Source: Williamsia sp. 1135 (GTDB lineage Bacteria > Actinomycetota > Actinomycetes > Mycobacteriales > Mycobacteriaceae). Taken from it: a DNA stretch of 64,000 nt. Under the pieces are notes generated by a model. The model was not told the origin of the DNA. It did no database searches and saw only the letters and a program-made list of their open reading frames with translations. The stretch is taken from NCBI RefSeq assembly GCF_002095395.1, contig NZ_MJEI01000107.1, positions 310,001-374,000 on the forward strand, read 5' to 3'. Positions 10,693-19,902 of the stretch are shown one piece after another. Both the position numbers and the translations under genes were made by a program. The first letter of the stretch is position 1. Each line of letters begins with the position of its first letter.

Positions 10693-11669
10693 GCTTCTTC
10701 GACCTCGCCTCCCCATGGTGGCTGCTGGTACTGCTCGGTGTCGCCGGACTGGTCGGCGGCTACATATACATGCAGCGCCGGCGCAAGGAACGGGCGCTCA
10801 AGTTCGCCAATCTCGATCTGCTCAACACGGTCGCTCCCAAGACCCGGAACCGCAGTCAGCACGTTCCGATCGCGTTGATGATCATCGCGTTGATCGTGTT
10901 GACCGTGGCCATGGCGGGACCGCAGGCCGATCGCAAGGTGCCGCGCAACAAGGCGACCGTGATGCTGGTGATCGATGTGTCTCGATCGATGGATGCCACG
11001 GACGTCGCGCCCTCGCGCCTGAAGGCCGCGCAGGAGGCCGGCAAGAAGTTCGCCGACGAACTCACCGAGGGGATCAACCTCGGGCTGATCTCGTACGCGG
11101 GCACCGCGACCACACTGGTCTCGCCCACCCCCGACCGGGCGGCCACCAAGGCGGCGATCGACAAGCTCCAGCTCGACGACAAGACCGCCACCGGCGAGGG
11201 AATCCTGGCGGCGGTGTCGCAGATCAAGACGCTCAATGCCGTGCTCGGTGGGGACGCCGGTGCCCCGCCCGCCCAGGTGGTACTGCTCTCGGACGGCAAG
11301 GAAACGGTGCCCGACGATCCCGACGATCCGCGCGGCGCCTTCACCTCCGCCCGGAAGGCGAAGGAAGAGCAGATACCGGTCAACACGATCTCGTTCGGGA
11401 CCCGCGGCGGCACCGTGGACCTCGAGGGCGACCGCATCCCGGTCCCCGTCGATGACGATTCCTTGCGCCGGATCGCGCAGTTGTCCGGCGGCAAGTTCTT
11501 CACGGCGTCGAGTCTGGACGAGCTCAATCAGGTCTACGAGAACCTGCAGAATCAGATCGGCTACGAGACCAGGCGTGGGGACGCGTCACGGCCCTGGCTG
11601 ATCGCCGGAACTCTGCTGGTGCTGCTCGCCGTCATCAGTGCGGTGGCCATCAACAGGCGCCTGCCCTGA
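10689..11669 (+). CDS. VWA-domain membrane protein (BatA-like)
   Basis: A 326-residue protein with an N-terminal hydrophobic segment (WWLLVLLGVAGLVGGYIYM), a second one (ALMIIALIVLTVAMAG) near residues 58-75, a von Willebrand A domain with an intact MIDAS motif DVSRSMDATD, and a C-terminal transmembrane helix (LIAGTLLVLLAVISAVAI). The start ATG at 10689 overlaps the DUF58 stop (ATGA). The frame stays open 324 nt further upstream, but that part is antisense-like noise over the DUF58 gene. It corresponds to Rv1481 and probably anchors the MoxR-DUF58 complex to the membrane with its VWA domain facing the protein client. Confidence 0.93.
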   Translation: MSFFDLASPWWLLVLLGVAGLVGGYIYMQRRRKERALKFANLDLLNTVAPKTRNRSQHVPIALMIIALIVLTVAMAGPQADRKVPRNKATVMLVIDVSRSMDATDVAPSRLKAAQEAGKKFADELTEGINLGLISYAGTATTLVSPTPDRAATKAAIDKLQLDDKTATGEGILAAVSQIKTLNAVLGGDAGAPPAQVVLLSDGKETVPDDPDDPRGAFTSARKAKEEQIPVNTISFGTRGGTVDLEGDRIPVPVDDDSLRRIAQLSGGKFFTASSLDELNQVYENLQNQIGYETRRGDASRPWLIAGTLLVLLAVISAVAINRRLP

Positions 11670-12443
<774 letters not shown>

Positions 12444-12504
12444 CGTCGGCGTTCTCGCCGGCTCCGCACGCACCAACGATTCGACCGACTGCGAGGAGCA
12501 GACA

Positions 12505-13329
12505 TTGAGCGGGATTCTCGACGGTAAGACGGTTCTGGTCACCGGGATCATCACCGATTCTTCCATCGCTTTCCATGCCGCCGCGATGGCGCAGGAGCAG
12601 GGCGCCCGGGTGATCATCACCGGCTTTGATCGGCTGCGGCTGATCGACCGGATCGCCCAGCGTCTGCCCAAGGAGGTGCCACCCGCGTTGGAGCTCGACA
12701 TCACCAACGAGGAGCACCTGGGCACTCTTGCTGACCGTCTCAAAGAGGTTGCGCCCGAGGGCATCGATGGCGTGTTGCATTCCATCGCTTTCGCGCCCCG
12801 CACCCTGATGGGCCCCGATGCCAAGCCGTTCCTGGAAGGCCCGGGTCCGGATGCCGCGCAGTCCTTCCAGGTGTCGGCATGGAGCTACGCCGCGCTCGCG
12901 CGCGCGGTGCTCCCCGCCATGAACGAGGGCGGATCGATCGTCGGTATGGACTTCGATCCCCGGACGTCCATGCCGTTCTACAACTGGATGGGTGTGGCGA
13001 AGGCCGCGCTCGAATCGGTGAACCGCTATGTTGCCCGCGAGGTCGGCGCCGCCAAGAGGATCCGGTCGAACCTCGTTGCGGCAGGACCGATCAAGACGTT
13101 GGCGGCCAAGGCGATCGCGGGAACCGCGACCGGTGATGCGAAGAAGCTGAATCAGCTCAACGAGTACTGGGATGGTGCCTCGCCCATCGGCTGGAACGTC
13201 GACGACCCCACCGTGGTCGCGAAGTCGATCTGCGCGTTGCTCTCGGACTGGCTGCCCGGCACCACTGGTTCGATCGTCTACGTCGACGGCGGCGCAAGCC
13301 ACAACACCTGGTTCCCGGAAGAGTTCTGA
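12505..13329 (+). CDS. inhA: Enoyl-ACP reductase (NADH), FAS-II
   Basis: A 274-residue divergent SDR that reduces 2-trans-enoyl-ACP in mycolate elongation. The N-terminus [11 protein letters not shown]-type motif ([15 protein letters not shown]) is characteristic of InhA. The serine equivalent to M. tuberculosis Ser94 is kept (LHSIAF), as are the catalytic Tyr and Lys in YNWMGVAK. The TTG start has GAGGAG about 7 nt upstream. The C-terminus HNTWFPEEF differs from the mycobacterial one. It is cotranscribed with fabG1, and hemH begins 5 nt after the stop. Confidence 0.97.
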   Translation: MSGILDGKTVLVTGIITDSSIAFHAAAMAQEQGARVIITGFDRLRLIDRIAQRLPKEVPPALELDITNEEHLGTLADRLKEVAPEGIDGVLHSIAFAPRTLMGPDAKPFLEGPGPDAAQSFQVSAWSYAALARAVLPAMNEGGSIVGMDFDPRTSMPFYNWMGVAKAALESVNRYVAREVGAAKRIRSNLVAAGPIKTLAAKAIAGTATGDAKKLNQLNEYWDGASPIGWNVDDPTVVAKSICALLSDWLPGTTGSIVYVDGGASHNTWFPEEF

Positions 13330-13334
13330 CCGCG

Positions 13335-14384
13335 GTGACGTCGGTGGGAGACGGATTCGACGCCGTCATGGTGCTGTCGTTCGGTGGGCCGGACAAGCCC
13401 GCCGATGTCCGGCCGTTCCTCGAGAACGTGACCCGTGGACGCGGTGTGCCGCCCGAACGTCTCGACGAGGTGGCGAAGCACTATCACCACTTCGGTGGGG
13501 TGTCGCCGATCAATGCACTCAACAAGCAGATCATCGGTGCCCTCGAGTCGGAGCTCGACCGGACGGGCATCGAGTTGCCGGTGTACTTCGGCAACCGTAA
13601 TTGGCACCCGATGATCGAGGAGACGCTCGCGCGGATCCATGCTGACGGTCACCGCCGTGTCCTGGTGTTCCCGACTTCGGCGTGGGGCGGTTACTCGGGT
13701 TGCAGGCAGTACGACGAAGACATCCGCCGTGGGCTGCAAGCCATTGGCGACAAGGCTGATTCGATGGTGGTGCGCAAGCTGCCGCAGTACTGGGACCATC
13801 CGGCGATGACCGCTTCGTGGGCTGATTCGATCAGGGCGGCGAGCGCGGAACTCCCGCCGCAACTACGAGACGATGCCCGACTGATCTTCACGGCCCACTC
13901 GATCCCGGATTCGGCCGACAGGGCCGCTGGGCCGCCGCAGGAGGGTGGACGGCTCTACAGCCGTCAGGTGGCGGACGCGTCCCGGCTGGCAGCGGAGGCG
14001 GCCGGCTTCTCGTCTTTCGATCAGGTGTGGCAGTCCCGTTCGGGACCTGCCCGGATTCCCTGGCTCGACCCTGACATCTGCGACCACCTCGACGATGTTG
14101 CAGCGCAAGGTGTTCGTGCGGTGATCGTCTGCCCGATCGGGTTCGTCTCCGACCACCTCGAGGTGGTCTGGGATCTCGACAACGAAGGTCTGGAGAAGGC
14201 GCAGGAGCTGGGCCTCGGTTACGCACGGGCCAAGACGGTGGGGACCGATCCACGGTTCATCGCGATGATCGCGGAGTTGATCGCCGAGCAGCTCGCGGGA
14301 ACAGTCCCGTTCCGGCAGGGCATGACCGACAACGGCGCGCCGTGCGCCCTCGGATGTTGCGAACCGGTCCGCAGGCCGGCCTGA
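13335..14384 (+). CDS. hemH: Ferrochelatase (coproporphyrin III type) with four-Cys cluster site
   Basis: A 349-residue enzyme that inserts Fe2+ into (copro)porphyrin; actinobacteria use the coproporphyrin-dependent route (CpfC). Conserved blocks include LSFGGPDKPADVRPFLENV, FTAHSIP with the metal-binding His, and the SDHLEVVWDLD region. Four cysteines match those that bind [2Fe-2S] in the mycobacterial enzyme: one in YSGCRQY and three in the C-terminal PCALGCCEP. The GTG start lies 5 nt after the inhA stop, so translation is probably coupled. The inhA-hemH link matches Rv1484-Rv1485. Confidence 0.96.
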   Translation: MTSVGDGFDAVMVLSFGGPDKPADVRPFLENVTRGRGVPPERLDEVAKHYHHFGGVSPINALNKQIIGALESELDRTGIELPVYFGNRNWHPMIEETLARIHADGHRRVLVFPTSAWGGYSGCRQYDEDIRRGLQAIGDKADSMVVRKLPQYWDHPAMTASWADSIRAASAELPPQLRDDARLIFTAHSIPDSADRAAGPPQEGGRLYSRQVADASRLAAEAAGFSSFDQVWQSRSGPARIPWLDPDICDHLDDVAAQGVRAVIVCPIGFVSDHLEVVWDLDNEGLEKAQELGLGYARAKTVGTDPRFIAMIAELIAEQLAGTVPFRQGMTDNGAPCALGCCEPVRRPA

Positions 14385-14404
14385 GGGTCCACCAGCGGCT
14401 GTAC

Positions 14405-15220
14405 TCAGACCTTGTTGCCGTGCAACAGTTCTGAGATCACCGCGTTCGTCGCACTCATCCGCGCCACCCGCACGGTCCTGCCCAGTTCACGCAGGGCCCC
14501 GTCGCCGGTGTGCTGCCCGGCGGCGTTGATACCGAAGTCCGGTGCGGCGGCGGCGGCGACCGCCAGGATTGCCGCGACGTGGGCTGCCTGTTCGAGGATT
14601 CGTTCGGCGCGTGTGTTGACATTCGGGGGCAATTGCGTGGCGGCGAGGGCGGTGAGTTCGGCAACTTTCGCGCGGGGATCGGGAAACGGCGCCGACCGCG
14701 GCAGTCGCAGATCGCCGAGAATGTCTGCTGCCGAGCGAATGCTCTCGCGCAGTTCGTATTCCACCTCGCCGAGGGGCAGGGTGATGGGGACCGTGGGCGC
14801 CTCGATGGTGTGGGCACCCCACCCCACCGTGTACCGATCCAGTCGGCGGGGGACCAGCGCGTGACGGCCCGGTACGACGAGGAGCTCGCCGGCGTCGAGG
14901 GCTGCGGTGGTGACCGGACTTCGCGGCGGGAGGCCGAGCATATCGCCGGGAGCCACGAGCAGGATGGCCAGGCCACGTGGTGATCCCTCACGGACCAGCC
15001 GCAGCAGGGCGTCGCTCTCCTCGCCGTCCGCCTCGAGCGAGAGCGCCTGTGCAGCAGCTCTGTCCGCAGGAATCACGCGGTGTCTCGGACTCCACCGACT
15101 CAGCACGTCGAGTACGTCGTCCGGCGAGCAACGGCCCGACTGCCACGCAGCACCCCACGCACCCAGGGCGCCACTGAGGCCCTGGGCGTCGCTCGGATAC
15201 TCGAAGTCCGTGTCAGTCAT
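14405..15220 (-). CDS. Conserved actinobacterial protein (Rv1486c homologue)
   Basis: A 271-residue protein without signal peptide or transmembrane helix. Position and size match Rv1486c. The C-terminal half is rich in alanine helices (AAHVAAILAVAAAAAPDFG) and ends ATNAVISELLHGNKV. The start ATG has AGGGA 5 nt upstream. It converges with hemH with only a 20-nt gap and no hairpin. No catalytic motif could be recognised and the function is unknown. Confidence 0.85.
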   Translation of the reverse strand: MTDTDFEYPSDAQGLSGALGAWGAAWQSGRCSPDDVLDVLSRWSPRHRVIPADRAAAQALSLEADGEESDALLRLVREGSPRGLAILLVAPGDMLGLPPRSPVTTAALDAGELLVVPGRHALVPRRLDRYTVGWGAHTIEAPTVPITLPLGEVEYELRESIRSAADILGDLRLPRSAPFPDPRAKVAELTALAATQLPPNVNTRAERILEQAAHVAAILAVAAAAAPDFGINAAGQHTGDGALRELGRTVRVARMSATNAVISELLHGNKV

Positions 15221-15309
15221 CCATTCCCTTTGTTCCGTTTTCTCCGGGCCACTCTAGCGCCGAAACCCGATCCACGGCGTGGCAAGTCCCGGGCCCGTTG
15301 ACTGAGCCC

Positions 15310-15322
15310 TAACGTGGTTGCG
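15310..15322 (+). promoter_or_regulatory. Leaderless promoter -10 of the DUF3097 gene
   Basis: TAACGT (15310-15315) ends 7 nt before the GTG at 15323. No Shine-Dalgarno is present for this GTG or for the alternative GTG at 15314. Confidence 0.6.
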
Positions 15323-16156
15323 GTGAACAGCAATGGCTCCGATCGCTATGGCAGAGATGTGCTTTCCGGGCCTCGTCGCAGCGCCCGACCGGCGACGCCC
15401 GAGGTCGTCGCCGAACGCGACCTGGTCGTAGAAGACGCAGCATCCGGTTTCTGCGGCGCGGTGGTCGGCTTCGAGCGCAGTTACGACGGTGAGTTCGTCC
15501 GGCTGGAAGACCGCCGTGGTCTGACCAGGATCTTCGCGCTGCGTCCCGCGGCGTTCCTGATCGACGGTGCGCCGGTGACCCTGACAAAGCCGGTCTCGAA
15601 GCCGCCCGCGGCGCCGGCCCGAACTGCCTCTGGATCGCGGACCGTGGCGGGACAGCGGGCCCGTGTCGCACGAGCCAGCCGACTCTTCGTGGAGGGCGTG
15701 CACGACGCCTCGCTGATGGAGCGGATCTGGGGTGACGACCTCCGGGTGGAGGGCGTGGTGGTCGCCAGTCTCGACGGACTCGACAATCTCGACGAGGCTC
15801 TTGCCGAATTCGAGCCGGGCCCCACCCGTCGCGCAGGCATCCTCGTCGATCACCTGGTCGCCGGATCCAAGGAGTCCCGGCTCACGGAACGGGTCGGGGA
15901 GCACGTGCTCGTCTGCGGGCATCCGTACATCGATGTCTGGGAGGCGGTGAAGCCTGCCGCAGTGGGGATCAAGGCCTGGCCGAAGATCCCTCGCGGCACC
16001 GACTGGAAGACGGGCGTCTGCGCGGAGTTGGGTTGGGGGACACCGCGGGAGGGTTGGCGCAGGGTCAACAATTCGGTCTCCAGCTTCCGTGACATCGAGG
16101 TCCCACTGATCAGGGCGGTGGAAGAGCTCATCGACTTCGTCGCGGCGGCCGAATGA
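15323..16156 (+). CDS. DUF3097 family protein
   Basis: A 277-residue actinobacterial protein. The middle block RLFVEGVHDASLMERIWGDD has the look of a TOPRIM-like acidic motif (EG..D, then a later D.LV), so a nucleic-acid role is conceivable but unproven. The C-terminal region contains CGHPYIDVWEAVKP and WKTGVCAELGW, both well conserved in DUF3097. The GTG at 15323 was preferred over 15314 because a TAACGT hexamer lies exactly 7 nt upstream. It is divergent from the Rv1486c homologue and followed by nfeD after 22 nt. Confidence 0.85.
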   Translation: MNSNGSDRYGRDVLSGPRRSARPATPEVVAERDLVVEDAASGFCGAVVGFERSYDGEFVRLEDRRGLTRIFALRPAAFLIDGAPVTLTKPVSKPPAAPARTASGSRTVAGQRARVARASRLFVEGVHDASLMERIWGDDLRVEGVVVASLDGLDNLDEALAEFEPGPTRRAGILVDHLVAGSKESRLTERVGEHVLVCGHPYIDVWEAVKPAAVGIKAWPKIPRGTDWKTGVCAELGWGTPREGWRRVNNSVSSFRDIEVPLIRAVEELIDFVAAAE

Positions 16157-16178
16157 ACAAACGTGGCAGACTCGAAGT

Positions 16179-16607
16179 ATGGGAGCACTGTTATGGCTCG
16201 TAGCCGGGTTGATCCTGATCGGTGCTGAAGCACTCAGCGGCGATCTGATCCTTCTCATGCTGGCCGGCGGTGCACTGTCGGCAGCCGGCGTCAGCGCCAT
16301 ATTCGATCCACCGTTGTGGGTCGATGGTGTCGTGTTCGCCGTCGTGTCGTTGCTGTTGTTGTTCACTGTTCGGCCGGTCGCAAAACGCCACATGTTCAGT
16401 AGGCCCCGTCTTGCGACCAACACAGAGGCTTTGGTGGGTCAGCATGGTGTGGTGGTCGCGGCGATCACCGAAGACGGTGGTCAGGTCAAGTTCAGCGGTG
16501 GGATCTGGTCGGCCCGGGCCGCGCATCCCGGTGATCGATTCGACGAAGGTGAAGCAGTGACGGTATTGGAAATCGACGGCGCCACCGCTGTCGTGTGGAA
16601 AGGATGA
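16179..16607 (+). CDS. NfeD-like membrane protein
   Basis: A 142-residue short NfeD: two to three transmembrane helices (LLWLVAGLILIGAEALSG; LILLMLAGGALSAAGV; WVDGVVFAVVSLLLLFTV) followed by a C-terminal OB fold (GQHGVVVAAITEDGGQVKFSGGIWSARA). It corresponds to Rv1487. NfeD proteins pair with SPFH proteins in membrane microdomains, and here the SPFH gene starts at the overlapping ATGA. The start has no clear Shine-Dalgarno; CAGACT 6 nt upstream may be a weak leaderless -10. Confidence 0.92.
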   Translation: MGALLWLVAGLILIGAEALSGDLILLMLAGGALSAAGVSAIFDPPLWVDGVVFAVVSLLLLFTVRPVAKRHMFSRPRLATNTEALVGQHGVVVAAITEDGGQVKFSGGIWSARAAHPGDRFDEGEAVTVLEIDGATAVVWKG

Positions 16608-17824
16608 GCAGCGCAATGTTGGTCGGTCTGATTGTCGTCATCGTGCTGGTTCTTCTGGTGGCGGTGATCCTGGCCAAGTCAGTGGCCCTGATCCCGCAGG
16701 CCGAGGCGGCGGTGATCGAGAGGCTCGGCCGGTACACCAAGACGGTGTCCGGTCAGCTGACGTTGCTCGTTCCGTTCGTCGATCGCATTCGGGCGCGCAT
16801 CGACCTGCGAGAGCGCGTTGTCTCGTTCGCTCCGCAGCCGGTGATCACCGAGGACAACCTCACCGTGCTCATCGACACCGTCGTGTACTTCCAGGTGACC
16901 ACCCCGCACTTCGCGGTCTACGAGATCAACGATTACATCGTCGGTGTCGAGCAGTTGGCCACGACCACACTGCGAAACGTTGTCGGCGGCATGACCCTCG
17001 AAGAGACGCTGACCTCGCGTGATTCGATCAATGCTCAGCTTCGCGGGGTGCTCGACGAGGCGACCGGTCGCTGGGGTCTGCGCGTCGCGCGGGTCGAGTT
17101 GAAGAGCATCCTGCCGCCACCGTCCATCCAGGAATCGATGGAAAAGCAGATGAAGGCCGACCGCGAGAAGCGGGCCACCATCCTGACCGCCGAAGGCCAG
17201 CGGGAGTCGGCGATCAAGACGGCCGAGGGCAACAAGCAGAGCCAGATCCTCTACGCCGAAGGCGCCAAACAGGCGGCCATCCTGACCGCCGAGGGCGATC
17301 GGCAGTCCCGCATCCTGCAGGCGCAGGGTGACCGGGCCGCGCAGTACCTGCGGGCGCAGGGTGAGGCGAAGTCGATCCAGAAGGTCTTCGCCGCGATCAA
17401 GTCAGCGAAACCGACGCCGGAACTGCTGGCGTATCAGTATCTGCAGCAGCTGCCAGAGATGGCCAAGGGTGAGGCGAGCAAGGTGTGGGTCGTGCCCAGC
17501 GACTTCGGTTCTGCCCTACAGGGTTTCGCGAAGTCGTTCGGAGTGCAGTCCGACGACGGCGTCTTCCGGTACGAGGCGCCTGCCGATGACGGCACAACTG
17601 AGGTGGACGAGTCCGACATCGAGGATTGGTTCACCACCGCGACCGATCCGAAGGTGGCACAGGCGGTCGCCGAAGCGGAAGCGGTTGCCAGGACACCCGT
17701 GTCGGAGCAGCCGCCGCTGTCTGCTCGGCGCGCCGATACCGCATTGGACAAAGGGCCGTACAACTCGCCCGCGACACCGGGATGGCAGGCGCCGGATTCC
17801 GAGCCGGATTCACTGCAACAGTAG
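16604..17824 (+). CDS. SPFH/band-7 protein (stomatin-like, Rv1488 type)
   Basis: A 406-residue membrane-anchored protein. An N-terminal helix (LIVVIVLVLLVAVILA) is followed by the SPFH domain (about 35-190, with YTKTVSGQLTLLVPFVDRI and the LPPPSIQ turn) and an alanine/glutamate-rich coiled coil of repeated ILTAEG/QRES-like units (about 190-265). A low-complexity acidic tail follows. Stomatins oligomerise and organise membrane rafts with NfeD. The ATG at 16604 overlaps the nfeD stop; the ATG at 16616 is an alternative. The last 15 nt overlap the convergent gene's end. Confidence 0.93.
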   Translation: MSSAMLVGLIVVIVLVLLVAVILAKSVALIPQAEAAVIERLGRYTKTVSGQLTLLVPFVDRIRARIDLRERVVSFAPQPVITEDNLTVLIDTVVYFQVTTPHFAVYEINDYIVGVEQLATTTLRNVVGGMTLEETLTSRDSINAQLRGVLDEATGRWGLRVARVELKSILPPPSIQESMEKQMKADREKRATILTAEGQRESAIKTAEGNKQSQILYAEGAKQAAILTAEGDRQSRILQAQGDRAAQYLRAQGEAKSIQKVFAAIKSAKPTPELLAYQYLQQLPEMAKGEASKVWVVPSDFGSALQGFAKSFGVQSDDGVFRYEAPADDGTTEVDESDIEDWFTTATDPKVAQAVAEAEAVARTPVSEQPPLSARRADTALDKGPYNSPATPGWQAPDSEPDSLQQ

Positions 17825-18370
17825 GTACCCGGTGCCCGCTGCTGCCGCGGCCCACAGCACCGATGCCAGGGTTCCGATGATGAACTGCTCGGCCGCGCCC
17901 GACTCCCGTAATTCGGGATAGCGTCCGAGTCCCTTGACCGCCAGCACGATGGCGATCGCCTCCGGCCAGCGAAGTCCCAGTGCGGCGACCACCGCAATCC
18001 TCTCGAGGTAGCCGATGACGCGGCCGCCACGGAGTGGTGTCGGATCCGGTGGCGCGTTGTCTGCTCCGCCCGGCGCGGGTGGCGGGGAGTCGAGCTGCCA
18101 GGGTTCGATCCCGCCGAGCAGCAGGGCGCCGCGGACCAGCAGAGTGCCGCCGGTGACCGCGGTGACGACCGTCAGGACATGGACAAACACCTCGAGTCTT
18201 CCGGTGGCCGGGTCGGCAGCCAACGCAAGTAGCGCGACCACTCCGAGCAGGACGGGTGTGGCTGCCGCGGCGGCGATGTTCGCCCTCATCCCGTGGCCGA
18301 CCGGTACCCGACCGAGGATCAGCGGAAGGACTGCGGTCGCGCAGAAGGCGATCAGTGCCGCGACGATCAT
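17810..18370 (-). CDS. Membrane protein, partner of SatD-like gene (DUF3307-like C-terminus)
   Basis: A 186-residue protein with four to five hydrophobic segments. The C-terminal block GYLERIAVVAALGLRWPEAIAIVLAVKGLGRYPELRESGAAEQFIIGTLAS resembles the conserved end of DUF3307 proteins that accompany satD genes; quoted here only to identify it by its GYLERI and EQFIIGTL cores. The ATG overlaps the satD stop (ATGA), so the two are a translationally coupled operon. The membrane function is unknown. The 3' end overlaps the SPFH gene by 15 nt. Confidence 0.75.
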   Translation of the reverse strand: MIVAALIAFCATAVLPLILGRVPVGHGMRANIAAAAATPVLLGVVALLALAADPATGRLEVFVHVLTVVTAVTGGTLLVRGALLLGGIEPWQLDSPPPAPGGADNAPPDPTPLRGGRVIGYLERIAVVAALGLRWPEAIAIVLAVKGLGRYPELRESGAAEQFIIGTLASVLWAAAAAGTGYLLLQ

Positions 18371-18945
18371 CGGGCGTCCGCCAGCAAGCGGGTGACGAGC
18401 ATTCGGGTGTCCTCCTCGAGATACCAGTTGGCGGCGCGAAGCCGTTGTGACATCGCCTGGGGTGTGACACCGAGTGTGGCAGCCGCCTCTGACTGTGTGC
18501 GTTCTCGCCGCATCTCCCGGACAGCCGCCCGTCCGGCCTCCGACCGTTCCCCGACCAGGAGGACGAGCAGCCGTGCTGCGGTCTGGGCGGACGACGCTGT
18601 CTCCGGATCTGCACCGACCACGGCCACGGGGTGAGGGGCGCGTTTGGCGTCGGTGACCGCGATGCGAGCTCGTTCGAAGGCGGCGCCGCGGCCCGCCCGG
18701 GTCTGCGTGGGGAGCGGTCGCTCGACGTCGCCGATCCCGATTCCGATGCTCCAGGGGCCGAGTTCGGCGAGGATGACTATGGCGTCGGTGAGGGCGCCCG
18801 GTGAGTCGAAGACCGCCTGGAACTCATCTCCGGCGGTGCGATCGAACGACCGTATGGTCGGGATGGCCGAGAGTGCGGCGACTGCCTCGGGAACCCGATC
18901 GACGTCGCGGCGGCTCTGACGCTGGTCTGTCGTCATCACGAACAT
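18367..18945 (-). CDS. SatD-like DNA-binding protein
   Basis: A 192-residue protein. The N-terminal part has the SatD-type core DRTAGDEFQAVFDSP and GPWSIGIGIGDVE followed by GRGAAFERARIAV, which looks like a degenerate nucleotidyl-cyclase-like fold. The C-terminal part ends in a helix-turn-helix (TQSEAAATLGVTPQAMSQRL). The ATG at 18945 has AGGGAG 7 nt upstream. It probably senses a small molecule or signal and regulates its own operon: a promoter with repeated ATCAAG half-sites lies just upstream. The family's biological role is not established in actinobacteria. Confidence 0.72.
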   Translation of the reverse strand: MFVMTTDQRQSRRDVDRVPEAVAALSAIPTIRSFDRTAGDEFQAVFDSPGALTDAIVILAELGPWSIGIGIGDVERPLPTQTRAGRGAAFERARIAVTDAKRAPHPVAVVGADPETASSAQTAARLLVLLVGERSEAGRAAVREMRRERTQSEAAATLGVTPQAMSQRLRAANWYLEEDTRMLVTRLLADAR

Positions 18946-18988
18946 GCGGGACTCCCTGCTCTCGGGTCAATCTCTCAACCTGGATCTG

Positions 18989-19041
18989 ACAGTATCAAGT
19001 CATATGGCTTTATATCAACCAATCAAGCTAAGTGACTTGAT
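18989..19041 (-). promoter_or_regulatory. satD promoter with clustered ATCAAG inverted half-sites
   Basis: On the minus strand, TTGATA (19013-19018) and TACTGT (18989-18994) are spaced 18 nt apart, a good sigma-70 type promoter. ATCAAGTCA (18994-19002) and its inverse TGACTTGAT (19033-19041) bracket it. A third half-site at 19022-19027 makes ATCAAG-8-CTTGAT. The patch is markedly AT-rich for this genome. It probably binds the SatD-like helix-turn-helix protein. The rest of 18946-19202 shows nothing else. Confidence 0.55.
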
Positions 19042-19202
19042 CGACCCGAAGATCCGTCGGCTGAAAGAGCTCGTCGCCCTATTCCTGGGAGAATCACGCT
19101 GCATCTATCCCTGTCGCCGACGTCTCCGGCTTCGTACGCTCGCCCGCGGGCGGCACGGTGAACCGTGGCCCGACGTTCGGGTGAGATGAGAGGCGTGGAG
19201 AA

Positions 19203-19902
19203 GTGGCTGACGAGATCAGGGTTGAACGGTGGGGTTCGGGAGACCGTGATGCGGTCCTGATCCACGGTCTCGGCAATTCGTCCGAATCGTGGTGGGAGGT
19301 CGGCCCCGCGCTCGCCGACCGTGGTTACTCGGTGCATGCGGTCGACTTGCCTGGCCACGGACGCAGCGCAGCACTGGTCGACTACTCGGTCGAGTCGCTC
19401 GTCGACGCCGTCGTCGGGGCGGTACCCACAAAGCCGGAGCTGGCGATCGGCCACTCGCTCGGCGGACTGGTACTGGCGCACGCGCTGGACCGCCTGGCAC
19501 CCCGACTCGCGGTGTTCGAAGATCCGGCGTGGACGGTGGCCATCGCCCCCGAGGTCGTGGAAGCATTTCGCGCGCAGAAGAAGTGGACGATCGACGACGT
19601 CAATCGCACATACCCCCGGTGGAGTGATTGAGAGCCGCCGCCGCAAACTCGAAGCCCTGGCCGAGTGGGATGAGTCGATTCTCGACGACCTGTCGCACTT
19701 CACGCCGGCCACGATCACGACTCCGCAGGTGCCGACGGCGGTGATCCTTGCCGATCCGAGCGCACTCGTATCCGCCGAACGCGCCGATTCCCTGCGGCAG
19801 AGCGGCTTTCATGTGCTCACGGTTCCGGGCGCCGGGCACGTGGTCCATTTCGACGACATCGACGGGTATCTGCGCGCGCTCGACGAGGCGATCGCCCGAT
19901 GA
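19203..19902 (+). pseudogene. Alpha/beta hydrolase with internal frameshift
   Basis: The first frame (GTG 19203, GGAG just upstream) encodes an alpha/beta hydrolase N-terminus: the oxyanion region HGLGNSSESWW and the nucleophile elbow GHSLGG. It stops at 19631. The remainder (about 93 codons, IESRRRKLEAL onward to AGHVVHFDD, with the catalytic His) is in the +1 frame and ends at 19902, overlapping the next ATG. The shift occurs at or near a run of five C at 19613-19617. All catalytic elements survive across the two frames, so this is a recent lesion or a one-base sequencing error. It is the first gene of an operon with the flavin monooxygenase. Confidence 0.8.

Noticed and set aside
19600-19640. 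Programmed frameshift in the hydrolase
   Set aside because: There is no stimulatory structure and alpha/beta hydrolases are not known to use one; mutation or sequencing error is simpler.
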